The notes beneath the pieces were generated by a model that was not told the DNA's origin, did not search any database, and worked only from the letters and a program-made list of their open reading frames with translations. Shown piece after piece: positions 24,081 through 38,653 of a DNA stretch of 64,000 bases (positions are counted from its first letter, which is position 1; each line of letters opens with the position of its first letter). The DNA is from Nemophila menziesii. Taxonomy: Eukaryota; Streptophyta; Magnoliopsida; Boraginales; Hydrophyllaceae. Location: positions 31,674,731 through 31,738,730 of the forward strand of contig JARWIR010000010.1 in assembly GCA_029959085.1 (NCBI GenBank), given 5' to 3'. Made by a program: the position numbers and the translations under genes.

Positions 24081-27000
24081 TATCAATAGCCATCTTTACT
24101 GTGGAATTTGATCTTGATCTTCATAATCTCAAACCTTACAATATTTCAAATCAAGCAAAATAAAGATAAATGGAATTATACGAATTTCAAATATAATCAA
24201 GAAACAATTATGTACAAATAAGATTAACAAATATTTATACACATAATCACATATAAACACATATTTAACACACAACTAAACATGACACGTTACATGAAAA
24301 TATATAATACAATTAAAGACAAATATTGATACTCTATTTATATATCATGGAATTTGTTTTTAAGCACTTGGAGTCCTTTAAGGACTTTCATAAGAATGTT
24401 TATGTCTCATAAAATATATCTCTAAATTAGTTTACCTAAAACGCACATAAATCCTTTATAAAAAAATTTAGTCTATAATATATAAAACGTTCTTATTTAC
24501 CATACGGGTATGAATCTTCATGAAGCGTGTTTCTATATTTGGCTAAATTTTCTTGTCGACATTTTGTATAGAATTAAATTGAAGATCCTCGCTTTGCACA
24601 TTTATATAATATTTTAGGCATATAATTTGATCATGATCAATCTATTTTCGGATTCTATATTTCTGTAGTAGTATAACTTCTAGAGTTCTTAAATCTCAAT
24701 ATCTAAATAAGAAAAAAAAAATTTGGTTCCTGATGCTCTCAAAGGGTTATTACATTTTTTCAGTTATATTTTCTACTTTATTTCATTATAATATAAGTAT
24801 GATGTTAAACTTGTAGAAGTGCCAAGTTGCTCATACTGCTCAACTTTATAAATTTGGAATCAAAAAATCAACCACTCGTTTATGCGTTGAAATAGATTTT
24901 CTATAAATAGAAGCAGAAGCCTTTAAAGCTGAATTATGACTTATTCACTTTATGAATGCAATTCTTTTTAAACATTGAGAATAACAATATTTATGATGCA
25001 TCTTATAAATAATATTCAACTATCCCTCTTTTCATGAGAATTTTACTTGCATATAAATCATTAGAGACCAACAATATATTTCATGTATAATCATTATTTA
25101 CATTTGTGTATTGTAGTAGAACAACTATAGTATATTCACAAGAAATAACACACAAATTGAATACTATTGATATTTGGCCAATGAGTGTATTCATGTTAAT
25201 AGTTGGACTTTACTATAATATATATAAATTTACAAGTCTATGTCATAAAAGACAAATTCACATTCGATTGTCTAGCAATTTTCTACATATGAAAAAACAT
25301 ATATTCTGTTAGATTATATATATCTCCCTGTGAATTTCTCAATTGACTTAAGATATTAGAAGATATTCGAGTAATATTTTTCTAAGATATAACCAAGATA
25401 ACAAAACTCACTTGATAATTAAAATTTATCATCGATCCATTTTCATACATTTCGTATTCTTATTCTCATTGAGTTGTTAATGGTTAAAGCGCCCAACTCA
25501 TTAATGAGTGATGATATAATTGTGTTTACATTCATGATAATAAATTTACGTAAATCTTTCACTTAAAATGATGGACTTAACTACTTGGTCATATTGGTGA
25601 TTATTCATCAAAAAATATCAATTCGAAGCTCTACGTTAGAGACAACCAATTTATCAGCAAAAAGAAATTCCTTTAGTGTCTGGTTTTTATCTAGGTTAAG
25701 AGAAAGGTGAACACCTTATGTTTAGGTCAATTTTGGAACTTTTATCTATTTTGTGAAAATTTAACAAAATTTTGAAAAATGACTATATTATCTATCAAAA
25801 CATAATATTGGATTTTAAAATAAACTTAAGATATGATTTATGTTCTGGGGCTACGATCAGAAGGCTACATCATGATATTCTCTGGTGTAACCCATAAAAA
25901 ATTCCATGAGATGTGCATATATGTGATGGACTTTGGCGTTTGGTAAATCATTTTAACAACCAGCTGGTGGAATACTAATATCGAGTAATATTTGTTGTCA
26001 CTCCAAATAATAATTTAATAGAAACTTATTACTACTCATTATATGAGAAGAAGACTTTTTATATAGTATCAGAATGTGATGAAAGAGCCAATACGCTGGA
26101 AAAATATAAAGTTTTAACTTATAAATTGATTTGTGGCCTAAAACGAAACAAGAACAACACCACAAACAACAACGTTATTAGTTGACAAAGGGTATTGAGT
26201 GTTAAAAAAATAATTACTAAACATTTAAAAATATAAAAATAGAATATTATATTACTATTAATTATTACCCCCAATAGAAGATGCTTTATGACCAAGTAAC
26301 TACTTACCACTTAGTTATGCTAAAACTGAAACTGAAGATTTAGCCCTATTAATTAATGTATTTTATAAAGTCAGTAAAATGGCTAACAAAGTTCAAAATG
26401 TATCATATTTGAGACTTATTTTTTTTTATTTTCTTTCTCTCTCTACTTGTTTGTTGTAGTACCTTGACTAATTTCAGGTTAACTGTAGTCCTGTCCCTCG
26501 TTGGTTTATATTCACGTATGAACTATTTTATTGACTTAATTAACTTTTTACCTTATCTAACAAAGTCAAGACATTTTATAAACCAATAATAATAAACTTT
26601 TTATTTGTGCAAGTAATTATATCCTCACTATTTGTGAGATATGTTTATTCAATATATATAGAGAATATTACAACATGAAAGAAAGTGAACAAATACAAAG
26701 TTATATCCAAATATTATATCCATTAACACTCCCCTTCAAACTCTAGTAGGAGCAAACAACTTGAGTTTGACAATCTTTAATTTGTAATTTCTGTTGAAAT
26801 TAGTATGTATCATGAATATACCTTTGTGAAGTTGAACCAACAATACTCCATGTCTCATAGAGTCGGACGAGCAATACATAATAGCCTCCAAATAGATGGA
26901 TAAGCACAACACCATTTTACGAGATGAAAATAAAAAAAAATAGATCCAATTATACATTTATTTTTGATCCACGATCTTCAAACATAATTTACTTAAACAT

Positions 27001-27331
27001 ATGTCAGAACTAATTTGAATTATTGATTAATGTAATTAATGTATATCATATCTATCATATTTCTTCAAAAATATGAAAAAAAAAAGAAATCAAATATTTA
27101 TGGAGTATATACAATTTAATAGATTGACTGAGGATTTCTGGAAAAGAACAAAAGTGTTAATTTTTATTAGTTGTCTAAAATATAACCAAAGTATGTTTAA
27201 ATTTGACATAAAAAAAATTATTGGATCAACCAAAAGACATTGATAAATGAATGAAATTATGTTTATTCAATATATAGAAAGAATATTACATAAACGAGAG
27301 GAAACAATAAAAAAATTACATTAAAATATTA

Positions 27332-27412
27332 ATGGAGAACATTGTGGAATTATCAAGTTTGTTAATGCTTATGGTCTTCCTCGGATTCGTATACGTGTAT
27401 GTGTCTTCTTAA
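27332..27412 (+). CDS. MENIV small ORF, U5 copy
   Basis: 26 codons, frame intact. Confidence 0.3.
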   Translation: MENIVELSSLLMLMVFLGFVYVYVSS

Positions 27413-28243
27413 GAGGCGCTAGATGCTTGGTGGTTCAGATGTCAGGTGGTTTTGCATCCAGTTTGAACTATAAGTGATAATGCAAGGCTGCAAGGCTTCC
27501 CGGACTTTAATATATTCTTGGCCTAGTAAAAGAAAGATATATTAAAGAGAAGGAACAGTTATAAATTTAATTCAAATATTATATTAGTTAAAAATTAGTA
27601 AATCAAGCTTAAAAATAGATAAAGTAATGATGAAAATCATATTTTTTTTAAATAACATTTCTTGTATTAGTATAAATCTTTCTAAAAGAAGCCCAAAAAA
27701 ACATTTGCACAACATATTACATATTGAGTGTTCAACACTTAATTTAAACTTTAAATTATTATTAACTTATTTAGATATAATAAATTTTAATATAACAAAA
27801 ATACCACATTGTCAACAAATGGTGGTGAATTGCAGTTTTTGAGGAACAAGTTATCAAAGAACATATAATTTTTTAGAAAAATATATTTTAATGAATAATT
27901 ATATAACTATATTGACAAAAACCTATAAGAACGCCACAAGTAATTAAATGTAATAACAATATTAAAATTAACCTTTTCAAAAAAACATTGGTTGAAATAA
28001 TATGGCCAACGATCTGAGATATCTGTAAATCAGGTAGAACGATATATATAGATTTTTGAATTCAAGAAAAAAGAGGACATAACAGTAGCTTGTATAAAAA
28101 TGTGTACGCTTTGTATGGTGGTTTTGAAAGATCATATATAATGACGGAGTATAGATTTACTATGCGAAAAGATCATATAAATTACAGAGTATCAGTATCC
28201 TAAGTATGGTTTATGTAGTAGATTGGGGCGGCAAGGCCGAAGT

Positions 28244-28442
28244 TAGGGTTTGAATGAAATAATTGAAAGATAATAAGGAATCTGTTGTAAACTAAAATGA
28301 AATTTAAGAGTTAAAGAATAAGAGAAGAGAGGATAGTATTATTAATCGGAGTACGGATTATGTAAATACCCTATCTCTATTTATATGTAAAATGTAAACC
28401 CTATGTTTTAGTATTAATGGGTTGGACTATACTTAATGGGCT
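28244..28442 (-). promoter_or_regulatory. Promoter-like module, U5
   Basis: As U3, with the same altered proximal site II element; distal site II 28437-28442. Confidence 0.55.
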
Positions 28443-28689
28443 GAATAAATATCCACAATAATGTTTCATAAAACTCTTTCTTGGATATTCAATCAGAAAG
28501 AACATGCCTCTTTAAAACTTTCTTGAAAAAATCCTATGGGAAAAAATCAATTGAAGGAAAATTAGTATAATATCCTTATACACTTTAAATATGTGTAACC
28601 CTATTTGGTAAGCCATGTAGGAAAAAAATTTGATAAAAAAAAGAGTGCAATGCATAAGTATCTCCCCCTTGTGAGGATATCAATAGTCA

Positions 28690-28946
28690 CTTTTTTTTTA
28701 ATATCATGGGTGGCCAGGCCAGCTTTCGCACACCACGACTAATCCCATAGAAAATATACACGCCTCCCTATGCATATTCTCAGGTTAATCAGAACTAGGT
28801 TCCCATGTTCAGGGACGGGATTCAAACCCTGTACCTCCTTCTTTACCCCTTTAAGAGATCAAGAAATAACAAGGATAAGGGGATTTTAACCATGTACCTC
28901 CTAGATTAGAGATAAGGTCGTGGCCATTGAGCTAGCCCTAACGGTT
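28690..28946 (-). mobile_element. SINE, U6 copy
   Basis: Same insertion site; TSDs 28678-28689 and 28947-28958. Confidence 0.88.
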
Positions 28947-31900
28947 TATCAATAGCCATCTTTACTGTGGAATTTGATCTTGATCTTCATAATCTCAAAC
29001 CTTACAATATTTCAAACCAAGCAAAATAAAGATAAATGAAATTATACGAATTTCAAATATAATCAAGAAACAATTATGTACAAATAAGATTAACAAATAT
29101 TTATGCACATAATCACATATAAACACATATTTAACACACAACTAAACATGACACGTTACATGAAAATATATAATACAATTAAAGACAAATATTGATACTC
29201 TAATTTATATATCATGGAATTTGTTTTTAACCACTTGGAGTCCTTTAAGGACTTTCATAAGAATGTTTATGTCTCATAAAATATATCTCTAAATTAGTTT
29301 ACCTTAAACGCACATAAAGTCCTTTATAAAAAAATTTAGTCTATAATATATAAAACGTTCTTATTTACCATACGGGTATGAATCTACATGAAGCGTCTTT
29401 CTATATTTGGCTAAATTTTCTTGTCGACATTTTGCATAGAATTAAATTGAAGATCCTCGCTTTGCACATTTATATAATATTTTAGGCATATAATTTGATC
29501 ATGATCAATCTATTTTCGGATTCTATATTTCTGTAGTAGTATAACTTATAGAGTTCTTAAATCTCAATTTCTAAATAAGAAGAAATTTTTTTGGTTCCTG
29601 ATGCTCTCAAAGGGTTATTACATTTTTTTCAGTTATATTTTCTACTTTATTTCATTATAATATAAGTATGATGTTAAACTTGTAGAAGTGCCAAGTTGCT
29701 CATACTGCTCAACTTTATAAATTTGGAATCAAAAAATCGACCACTCGTTTATGCGTTGAAATAGATTTTCTATCAATAGAAGCAGAAGCCTTTAAAGCTG
29801 AATTATGACTTATTCACTTTATGAATGCAATTCTTTTTGAACATTGAGCTCTCAATAACAATATTTATGATGCATCTTATAAATAATATTCAACTATCTA
29901 AATCATTAGAGACCAACAATATATTTCATGTTTAATCATTATTTACATTTGTGTATTGTAGTAGAACAACTATAGTATATATCATAAGAAATAACACACA
30001 AATTGAATACTATTGATCTTTGGCCAATGAGTGTATTCATGTTAATAGTTGGACTTTATTATAATATTACGTTTATATAAATTTACAAGTCTATGTCATA
30101 AAAGACAAATTCACATTCGATTGTCTAGCAATTTTCTACATATGAAAAAACATATATTCTGTTAGATTATATATATCTCCCTGTGAATTTCTCAATTGAC
30201 TTAAGATATTAGAAGATATTCGAGTAATATTTTTCTAAGATATAACCAAGATAACAAAACTCACTTGATAATTAAAATTTATCATCGATCCATTTTCATA
30301 CATTTCGTATTCTTATTCTCATTGAGTTGTTAATGGTTAAAGCGCCCAACTCATTAATGAGTGATGATATAATTGTGTTTACATTCATGATAATAAATTT
30401 ACGTAAACCTTTCACTTAAAATGATGGACTTAACTACTTGGTCATATTGGTGATTATTCATCAAAAAATATCAATTCGAAGCTCTACGTTAGAGACAACC
30501 AATTTATCTGCAAAAATAAATTCCTTTAGTGTCTGGTTTTTATCTAGGTTAAGAGAAAGGTGAACACCTTATGTTTAGGTCAATTTTGGAACTTTTATCT
30601 ATTTTGTGAAAATTTAACAAAATTTTGAAAAATGACTATATTATCTATCAAAACATAATATTGGATTTTAAAATAAACTTAAGATATGATTTATGTTCTG
30701 GGGCTACGATCAGAAGGCTACATCATGATATTCTCTGGTGTAACCCATAAAAAATTCCATGAGATGTGCATATATGTGATGGACTTTGGCGTTTGGTAAA
30801 TCATTTTAACCACCAGCTGGTGGAATACTAATATCGAGTAATATTTGTTGTCACTCCAAATAATAATTTAATAGGAACTTATTACTACTCATTATATGAG
30901 AAGAAGACTTTTTATATAGTATCAGAATGTGATGAAAGAGCCAATACGCTGGAAAAATATAAAGTTTTAACTTATAAATTGATTTGTGGACTAAAACGAA
31001 ACAAGAACAACACCACAAACAACAACGTTATTAGTTGACAAAGGGTATTGAGTGTTAAAAAAATAATTACTAAACATTTAAAAATATAAAAATAGAATAT
31101 TATATTACTATTAATTATTACCCCCAAAAGAAGATGCTTTATGACCAAGTAACTACTTACCACTTAGTTATGCTAAAACTGAAACTGAAGATTTAGCCCT
31201 ATTAATTAATGTATTTTATAAAGTCAGTAAAATGGCTAACAAAGTTCAAAATGTATCATATTTGAGACTTATTTTTTTTTATTTTCTTTCTCTCTCTACT
31301 TGTTTGTTGTAGTACCTTGACTAATTTCAGGTTAATTGTAGTCTTGTCCCTCGTTGGTTTATATTCACGTATGAACTATTTTATTGACTTAATTAACTTT
31401 TTACCTTATCTAACAAAGTCAAGACATTTTATAAACCAATAATAATAAACTTTTTATTTGTGCAAGTAATTATATCCTCACTATTTGTGAGATATGTTTA
31501 TTCAATATATATAGAGAATATTACAACATGAAAGAAAGTGAACAAATACAAAGTTATATCCAAATATTATATCCATTAACACTCCCCTTCAAACTCTAGT
31601 AGGAGCAAACAACTTGAGTTTGACAATCTTTAATTTGTAATTTCTGTTGAAATTAGTATGTATCATGAATATACCTTTGTGAAGTTGAACCAGCAATACT
31701 CCATGTCTCATAGAGTCGGACGAGCAATACATAATAGCCTCCAAATAGATGGATAAGCACAACACCATTTTACCAGATGAAAATAAAAAAAAAAATAGAT
31801 CCAATTATACATTTATTTTTGATCCACGATCTTCAAACATAATTTACTTTAACATATGTCAGAACTAATTTGAATTATTGATTAATGTAATTAATGTATA

Positions 31901-32187
31901 TCATATCTATCATATTTCTTCAAAAATATTGAAAAAAAAAAGAAATCAAATATTTATGGAGTATATACAATTTAATAGATTGACTGAGGATTTCTGGCAA
32001 AGAACAAAAGTGTTAATTTTTATTAGTTGTCGAAAATATAACCAAAGTATGTTTAAATTTGACATAAAAAAAATTATTGGATCAACCAAAAGACATTGAT
32101 AAATGAATGAAATTATGTTTATTCAATATATAGAAAGAATATTACATAAACGAGAGGAAACAATAAAAAAATTACATTAAAATATTA

Positions 32188-32268
32188 ATGGAGAACATTG
32201 TGGAATTATCAAGTTTGTTAATGCTTATGGTCTTCCTCGGATTCGTATACGTGTATGTGTCTTCTTAA
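32188..32268 (+). CDS. MENIV small ORF, U6 copy
   Basis: 26 codons, frame intact. Confidence 0.3.
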   Translation: MENIVELSSLLMLMVFLGFVYVYVSS

Positions 32269-33099
32269 GAGGCGCTAGATGCTTGGTGGTTCAGATGTCA
32301 GGTGGTTTTGCATCCAGTTTGAACTATAAGTGATAATGCAAGGCTGCAAGGCTTCCCGGACTTTAATATATTCTTGGCCTAGTAAAAGAAAGATATATTA
32401 AAGAGAAGGAACAGTTATAAATTTAATTCAAATATTATATTAGTTAAAAATTAGTAAATCAAGCTTAAAAATAGATAAAGTAATGATGAAAATCATATTT
32501 TTTTTAAATAACATTTCTTGTATTAGTATAAATCTTTCTAAAAGAAGCCCAAAAAAACATTTGCACAACATATTACATATTGAGTGTTCAACACTTAATT
32601 TAAACTTTAAATTATTATTAACTTATTTAGATATAATAAATTTTAATATAACAAAAATACCACATTGTCAACAAATGGTGGTGAATTGCAGTTTTTGAGG
32701 AACAAGTTATCAAAGAACATATAATTTTTTAGAAAAATATATTTTAATGAATAATTATATAACTATATTGACAAAAACCTATAAGAACGCCACAAGTAAT
32801 TAAATGTAATAACAATATTAAAATTAACCTTTTCAAAAAAACATTGGTTGAAATAATATGGCCAACGATCTGAGATATCTGTAAATCAGGTAGAACGATA
32901 TATATAGATTTTTGAATTCAAGAAAAAAGAGGACATAACAGTAGCTTGTATAAAAATGTATACGCTTTGTATGGTGGTTTTGAAAGCTCATATATAATGA
33001 CGGAGTATAGATTTACTATGCGAAAAGATCATATAAATTACAGAGTATCAGTATCCTAAGTATGGTTTATGTAGTAGATTGGGGCGGCAAGGCCGAAGT

Positions 33100-33298
33100 T
33101 AGGGTTTGAATGAAATAATTGAAAGATAATAAGGAATCTGTTGTAAACTAAAATGAAATTTAAGAGTTAAAGAATAAGAGAAGAGAGGATAGTATTATTA
33201 ATCGGAGTACGGATTATGTAAATACCCTATCTCTATTTATATGTAAAATGTAAACCCTATGTTTTAGTATTAATGGGCTGGACTATACTTAATGGGCT
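33100..33298 (-). promoter_or_regulatory. Promoter-like module, U6
   Basis: Leader telo-box 33100-33107, distal site II 33293-33298; both site II elements intact. Confidence 0.6.
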
Positions 33299-33545
33299 GA
33301 ATAAATATCCACAATAATGTTTCATAAAACTCTTTCTTGGATATTCAATCAGAAAGAACATGCCTCTTTAAAACTTTCTTGAAAAAATCCTATGGGAAAA
33401 AATCAATTGAAGGAAAATTAGTATAATATCCTTATACACTTTAAATATGTGTAACCCTATTTGGTAAGCCATGTAGGAAAAAAATTTGATAAAAAAAAGA
33501 GTGCAATACATAAGTATCTCCCCCTTGTGAGGATATCAATAGTCA

Positions 33546-33802
33546 CTTTTTTTTTAATATCATGGGTGGCCAGGCCAGCTTTCGCACACAACGACTAATC
33601 CCATAGAAAATATACACGCCCCCCTATGCATATTCTCAGGTTAATCAGAACTAGGTTCCCATGTTCAGGGACAGGATTCAAACCCTGTACCTCCTTCTTT
33701 ACCCCTTTAAGAGATCAAGAAATAACAAGGATAAGGGGATTTTAACCATGTACCTCCTAGATGAGAGACAAGGTCGTGGCCATTGAGCTAGCCCTAACGG
33801 TT
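33546..33802 (-). mobile_element. SINE, U7 copy
   Basis: Same insertion site; TSDs 33534-33545 and 33803-33814. Confidence 0.88.
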
Positions 33803-36087
33803 TATCAATAGCCATCTTTACTGTGGAATTTGATCTTGATCTTCATAATCTCAAACCTTACAATATTTCAAATCAAGCAAAATAAAGATAAATGAAATTA
33901 TACGAATTTCAAATATAATCAAGAAACAATTATGTACAAATAAGATTAACAAATATTTATGCACATAATCACATATAAACACATATTTAACACACAACTA
34001 AACATGACACGTTACATGAAAATATATAATACAATTAAAGACAAATATTGATACTCTAATTTATATATCATGGAATTTGTTTTTAACCACTTGGAGTCCT
34101 TTAAGGACTTTCATAAGAATGTTTATGTCTCATAAAATATATCTCTAAATTAGTTTACCTTAAACGCACATAAAATCCTTTATAAAAAAATTTAGTCTAT
34201 AATATATAAAACGTTCTTATTTACCATACGGGTATGAATCTACATGAAGCGTCTTTCTATATTTGGCTAAATTTTCTTGTCGACATTTTGCATAGAATTA
34301 AATTGAAGATCCTCGCTTTGCACATTTATATAATATTTTAGGCATATAATTTGATCATGATCAATCTATTTTCGGATTCTATATTTCTGTAGTAGTATAA
34401 CTTATAGAGTTCTTAAATCTCAATTTCTAAATAAGAAGAAATTTTTTTGGTTCCTGATGCTCTCAAAGGGTTATTACATTTTTTTCAGTTATATTTTCTA
34501 CTTTATTTCATTATAATATAAGTATGATGTTAAACTTGTAGAAGTGCCAAGTTGCTCATACTGCTCAACTTTATAAATTTGGAATCAAAAAATCGACCAC
34601 TCGTTTATGCGTTGAAATAGATTTTCTATCAATAGAAGCAGAAGCCTTTAAAGCTGAATTATGACTTATTCACTTTATGAATGCAATTCTTTTTGAACAT
34701 TGAGCTCTCAATAACAATATTTATGATGCATCTTATAAATAATATTCAACTATCTAAATCATTAGAGACCAACAATATATTTCATGTTTAATCATTATTT
34801 ACATTTGTGTATTGTAGTAGAACAACTATAGTATATATCACAAGAAATAACACACAAATTGAATACTATTGATCTTTGGCCAATGAGTGTATTCATGTTA
34901 ATAGTTGGACTTTATTATAATATTACGTTTATATAAATTTACAAGTCTATGTCATAAAAGACAAATTCACATTCGATTGTCTAGCAATTTTCTACATATG
35001 AAAAAACATATATTCTGTTAGATTATATATATCTCCCTGTGAATTTCTCAATTGACTTAAGATATTAGAAGATATTCGAGTAATATTTTTCTAAGATATA
35101 ACCAAGATAATAAAACTCACTTGATAATTAAAATTTATCATCGATCCATTTTCATACATTTCGTATTCTTATTCTCATTGAGTTGTTAATGGTTAAAGCG
35201 CCCAACTCATTAATGAGTGATGATATAATTGTGTTTACATTCATGATAATAAATTTACGTAAACCTTTCACTTAAAATGATGGACTTAACTACTTGGTCA
35301 TATTGGTGATTATTCATCAAAAAATATCAATTCGAAGCTCTACGTTAGAGACAACCAATTTATCTGCAAAAATAAATTCCTTTAGTGTCTGGTTTTTATC
35401 TAGGTTAAGAGAAAGGTGAACACCTTATGTTTAGGTCAATTTTGGAACTTTTATCTATTTTGTGAAAATTTAACAAAATTTTGAAAAATGACTATATTAT
35501 CTATCAAAACATAATATTGGATTTTAAAATAAACTTAAGATATGATTTATGTTCTGGGGCTACGATCAGAAGGCTACATCATGATATTCTCTGGTGTAAC
35601 CCATAAAAAATTCCATGAGATGTGCATATATGTGATGGACTTTGGCGTTTGGTAAATCATTTTAACCACCAGCTGGTGGAATACTAATATCGAGTAATAT
35701 TTGTTGTCACTCCAAATAATAATTTAATAGGAACTTATTACTACTCATTATATGAGAAGAAGACTTTTTATATAGTATCAGAATGTGATGAAAGAGCCAA
35801 TACGCTGGAAAAATATAAAGTTTTAACTTATAAATTGATTTGTGGCCTAAAACGAAACAAGAACAACACCACAAACAACAACGTTATTAGTTGACAAAGG
35901 GTATTGAGTGTTAAAAAAATAATTACTAAACATTTAAAAATATAAAAATAGAATATTATATTACTATTAATTATTACCCCCAAAAGAAGATGCTTTATGA
36001 CCAAGTAACTACTTACCACTTAGTTATGCTAAAACTGAAACTGAAGATTTAGCCCTATTAATTAATGTATTTTATAAAGTCAGTAAA

Positions 36088-36297
36088 ATGGCTAACAAAG
36101 TTCAAAATGTATCATATTTGAGACTTATTTTTTTTATTTTCTTTCTCTCTCTACTTGTTTGTTGTAGTACCTTGACTAATTTCAGGTTAATTGTAGTCTT
36201 GTCCCTCGTTGGTTTATATTCACGTATGAACTATTTTATTGACTTAATTAACTTTTTACCTTATCTAACAAAGTCAAGACATTTTATAAACCAATAA
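36088..36297 (+). other. MANKVQ hydrophobic ORF, open copy in U7 (69 aa)
   Basis: Starts MANKVQNVSYLRLIFFIFF, then LSLLVCC and a second hydrophobic stretch. In most other units the poly-T tract has another length and the frame closes after about 25 codons. It looks like a signal peptide but the remainder has no cysteine pattern or recognisable domain. Confidence 0.15.
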
Positions 36298-37037
36298 TAA
36301 TAAACTTTTTATTTGTGCAAGTAATTATATCCTCACTATTTGTGAGATATGTTTATTCAATATATATAGAGAATATTACAACATGAAAGAAAGTGAACAA
36401 ATACAAAGTTATATCCAAATATTATATCCATTAACACTCCCCTTCAAACTCTAGTAGGAGCAAACAACTTGAGTTTGACAATCTTTAATTTGTAATTTCT
36501 GTTGAAATTAGTATGTATCATGAATATACCTTTGTGAAGTCGAACCAGCAATACTCCATGTCTCATAGAGTCGGACGAGCAATACACAATAGCCTCCAAA
36601 TAGATGGAGAAGCACAACACCATTTTACGAGATGAAAATAAAAAAAAATAGATCCAATTATACATTTATTTTTGATCCACGATCTTCAAACATAATTTAC
36701 TTAAACATATGTCAGAACTAATTTGAATTATTGATTAATGTAATTAATGTATATCATATCTATCATATTTCTTCAAAAATATGAAAAAAAAAAAAATCAA
36801 ATATTTATGGAGTATATACAATTTAATAGATTGAATGAGGATTTCTGGCAAAGAACAAAAGTGTTAATTTTTATTAGTTGTCGAAAATCTAACCAAAGTA
36901 TGTTTAAATTTGACATAAAAAAAAATTATTGGATCAACCAAAAGACATTGATAAATGAAGGAAATTATGTTTATTCAATATATAGAAAGAATATTACATA
37001 AACGAGAGGAAACAATAAAAAATTACATTAAATATTA

Positions 37038-37118
37038 ATGGAGAACATTGTGGAATTATCAAGTTTTTTGGTGCTTATGGTCTTCCTAGGATTCATATAC
37101 GTGTATGTGTCTTCTTAA
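37038..37118 (+). CDS. MENIV small ORF, U7 copy
   Basis: 26 codons, frame intact with several replacements that keep hydrophobicity (starts MENIVELSSFLVLMVFLGF). Confidence 0.3.
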   Translation: MENIVELSSFLVLMVFLGFIYVYVSS

Positions 37119-37948
37119 GAGGCGCTAGATGCTTGGTGGTTCAGATGTCAGGTGGTTTTGCATCCAGTTTGAACTATAAGTGATAATGCAAGGCTGCAAG
37201 GCTTCCAGGACTTTAATATATTCTTGGCCTAGTAAAAGAAAGATATATTAAAGAGAAGGAACAGTTATAAATTTAATTCAAATATTATATTAGTTAAAAA
37301 TTAGTAAATCAAGCTTAAAAATAGATAAAGTAATGATGAAAATCATATTTTTTTAAATAACATTTCTTGTATTAGTATAAATCTTTCTAAAAGAAGCCCA
37401 AAAAAACATTTGCACAACAAATTACATATTGATTGTTCAACACTTAATTTAAACTTTAAATTATTATTAAATTATTTAGATATAATAAATTTTAATGTAA
37501 CAAAAATACCACATTGTCAACAAATGGTGGTTAATTGCAGTTTTTGAGGAACAAGTTATCAAAGAACATATAATTTTTTAGAAAAATATATTTTAATGAA
37601 TAATTATATAACTATATTGACAAAAACCTATAAGAACGCCACAAGTAATTAAATGTAATAACAATATTAAAATTAACCTTTTCAAAAAAACATTGGTTGA
37701 AATAATATGGCCAACGATCTGAGATATCTGTAAATCAGGTAGAACGATATATATAGATTTTTGAATTCAAGAAAAAAGAGGACATAACAGTAGCTTGTAT
37801 AAAAATGTATACGCTTTGTATGGTGGTTTTGAAAGATCATATATAATGACGGAGTATAGATTTACTATGCGAAAAGATCATATAAATTACAGAGTATCAG
37901 TATCCTAAGTATGGTTTATGTAGTAGATTGGGGCGGCAAGGCAGAAGT

Positions 37949-38148
37949 TAGGGTTTGAATGAAATAATTGAAAGATAATAAGGAATCTGTTGTAAAACTA
38001 AAATGAAATTTAAGAGTTAAAGAATAAGAGAAGAGAGGATAGTATTATTAATCGGAGTACGGATTATGTAAATACCCTATCTCTATTTATATGTAATATG
38101 TAAACCCTATGTTTTAGTATTAATGGGCTGGACTATACTTAATGGGCT
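37949..38148 (-). promoter_or_regulatory. Promoter-like module, U7
   Basis: Leader telo-box 37949-37956, distal site II 38143-38148; all elements intact. Confidence 0.6.
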
Positions 38149-38396
38149 GAATAAATATCCACAATAATGTTTCATAAAACTCTTTCTTGGATATTCAATT
38201 AGAAAGAACATGGCTCTTTAAAACTTTCTTGAAAAAATCCGTCAGGAAAAAATCAATTGAAGGAAAATTAGTATAATATCCTTATACACTTTAAATATGT
38301 GTAACCCTATTTGGTAAGCCATGTAGGAAAAAATTTTGATAAAAAAAAAGAGTGCAATGCGTAAGTATCTCCCCCTTGTGAGGATATCAATAGTCT

Positions 38397-38653
38397 TTTT
38401 TTTTTTAATATCATGGGTGGCCAGGCCAGCTTTCGCACACCACGACTAACCCCATAGAAAATATACACGCCTCCCTATGCATATTCTCAGGTTAATCAGA
38501 ACTAGGTTCCCATGTTCAGGGACGGGATTCAAACCCTGTACCTCCTTCTTTACCCCTTTAAGAGATCAAGAAATAACAAGGATAAGGGGATTTTAACCAT
38601 GTACCTCCTAGATGAGAGACAAGGTCGTGGCCATTGAGCTAACCCTATTGGTT
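38397..38653 (-). mobile_element. SINE, U8 copy
   Basis: Same insertion site; the left TSD has mutated (tatcaatagtct), right TSD 38654-38665. Confidence 0.87.

Larger units (their letters stand above)
23647..28505. repeat. Array unit U5
   Basis: Full unit of 4859 bp, nearly identical to U3, including the same altered site II element. A private deletion of a few bases near 23731 lies just upstream of its SINE. Confidence 0.95.
28506..33361. repeat. Array unit U6
   Basis: Full unit of 4856 bp. It shares a private 29-bp deletion (near 29898) and other changes with U7. Confidence 0.95.
33362..38211. repeat. Array unit U7
   Basis: Full unit of 4850 bp, with the same 29-bp deletion as U6 (near 34755). 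The 3' half drifts towards the U8 type. Confidence 0.95.
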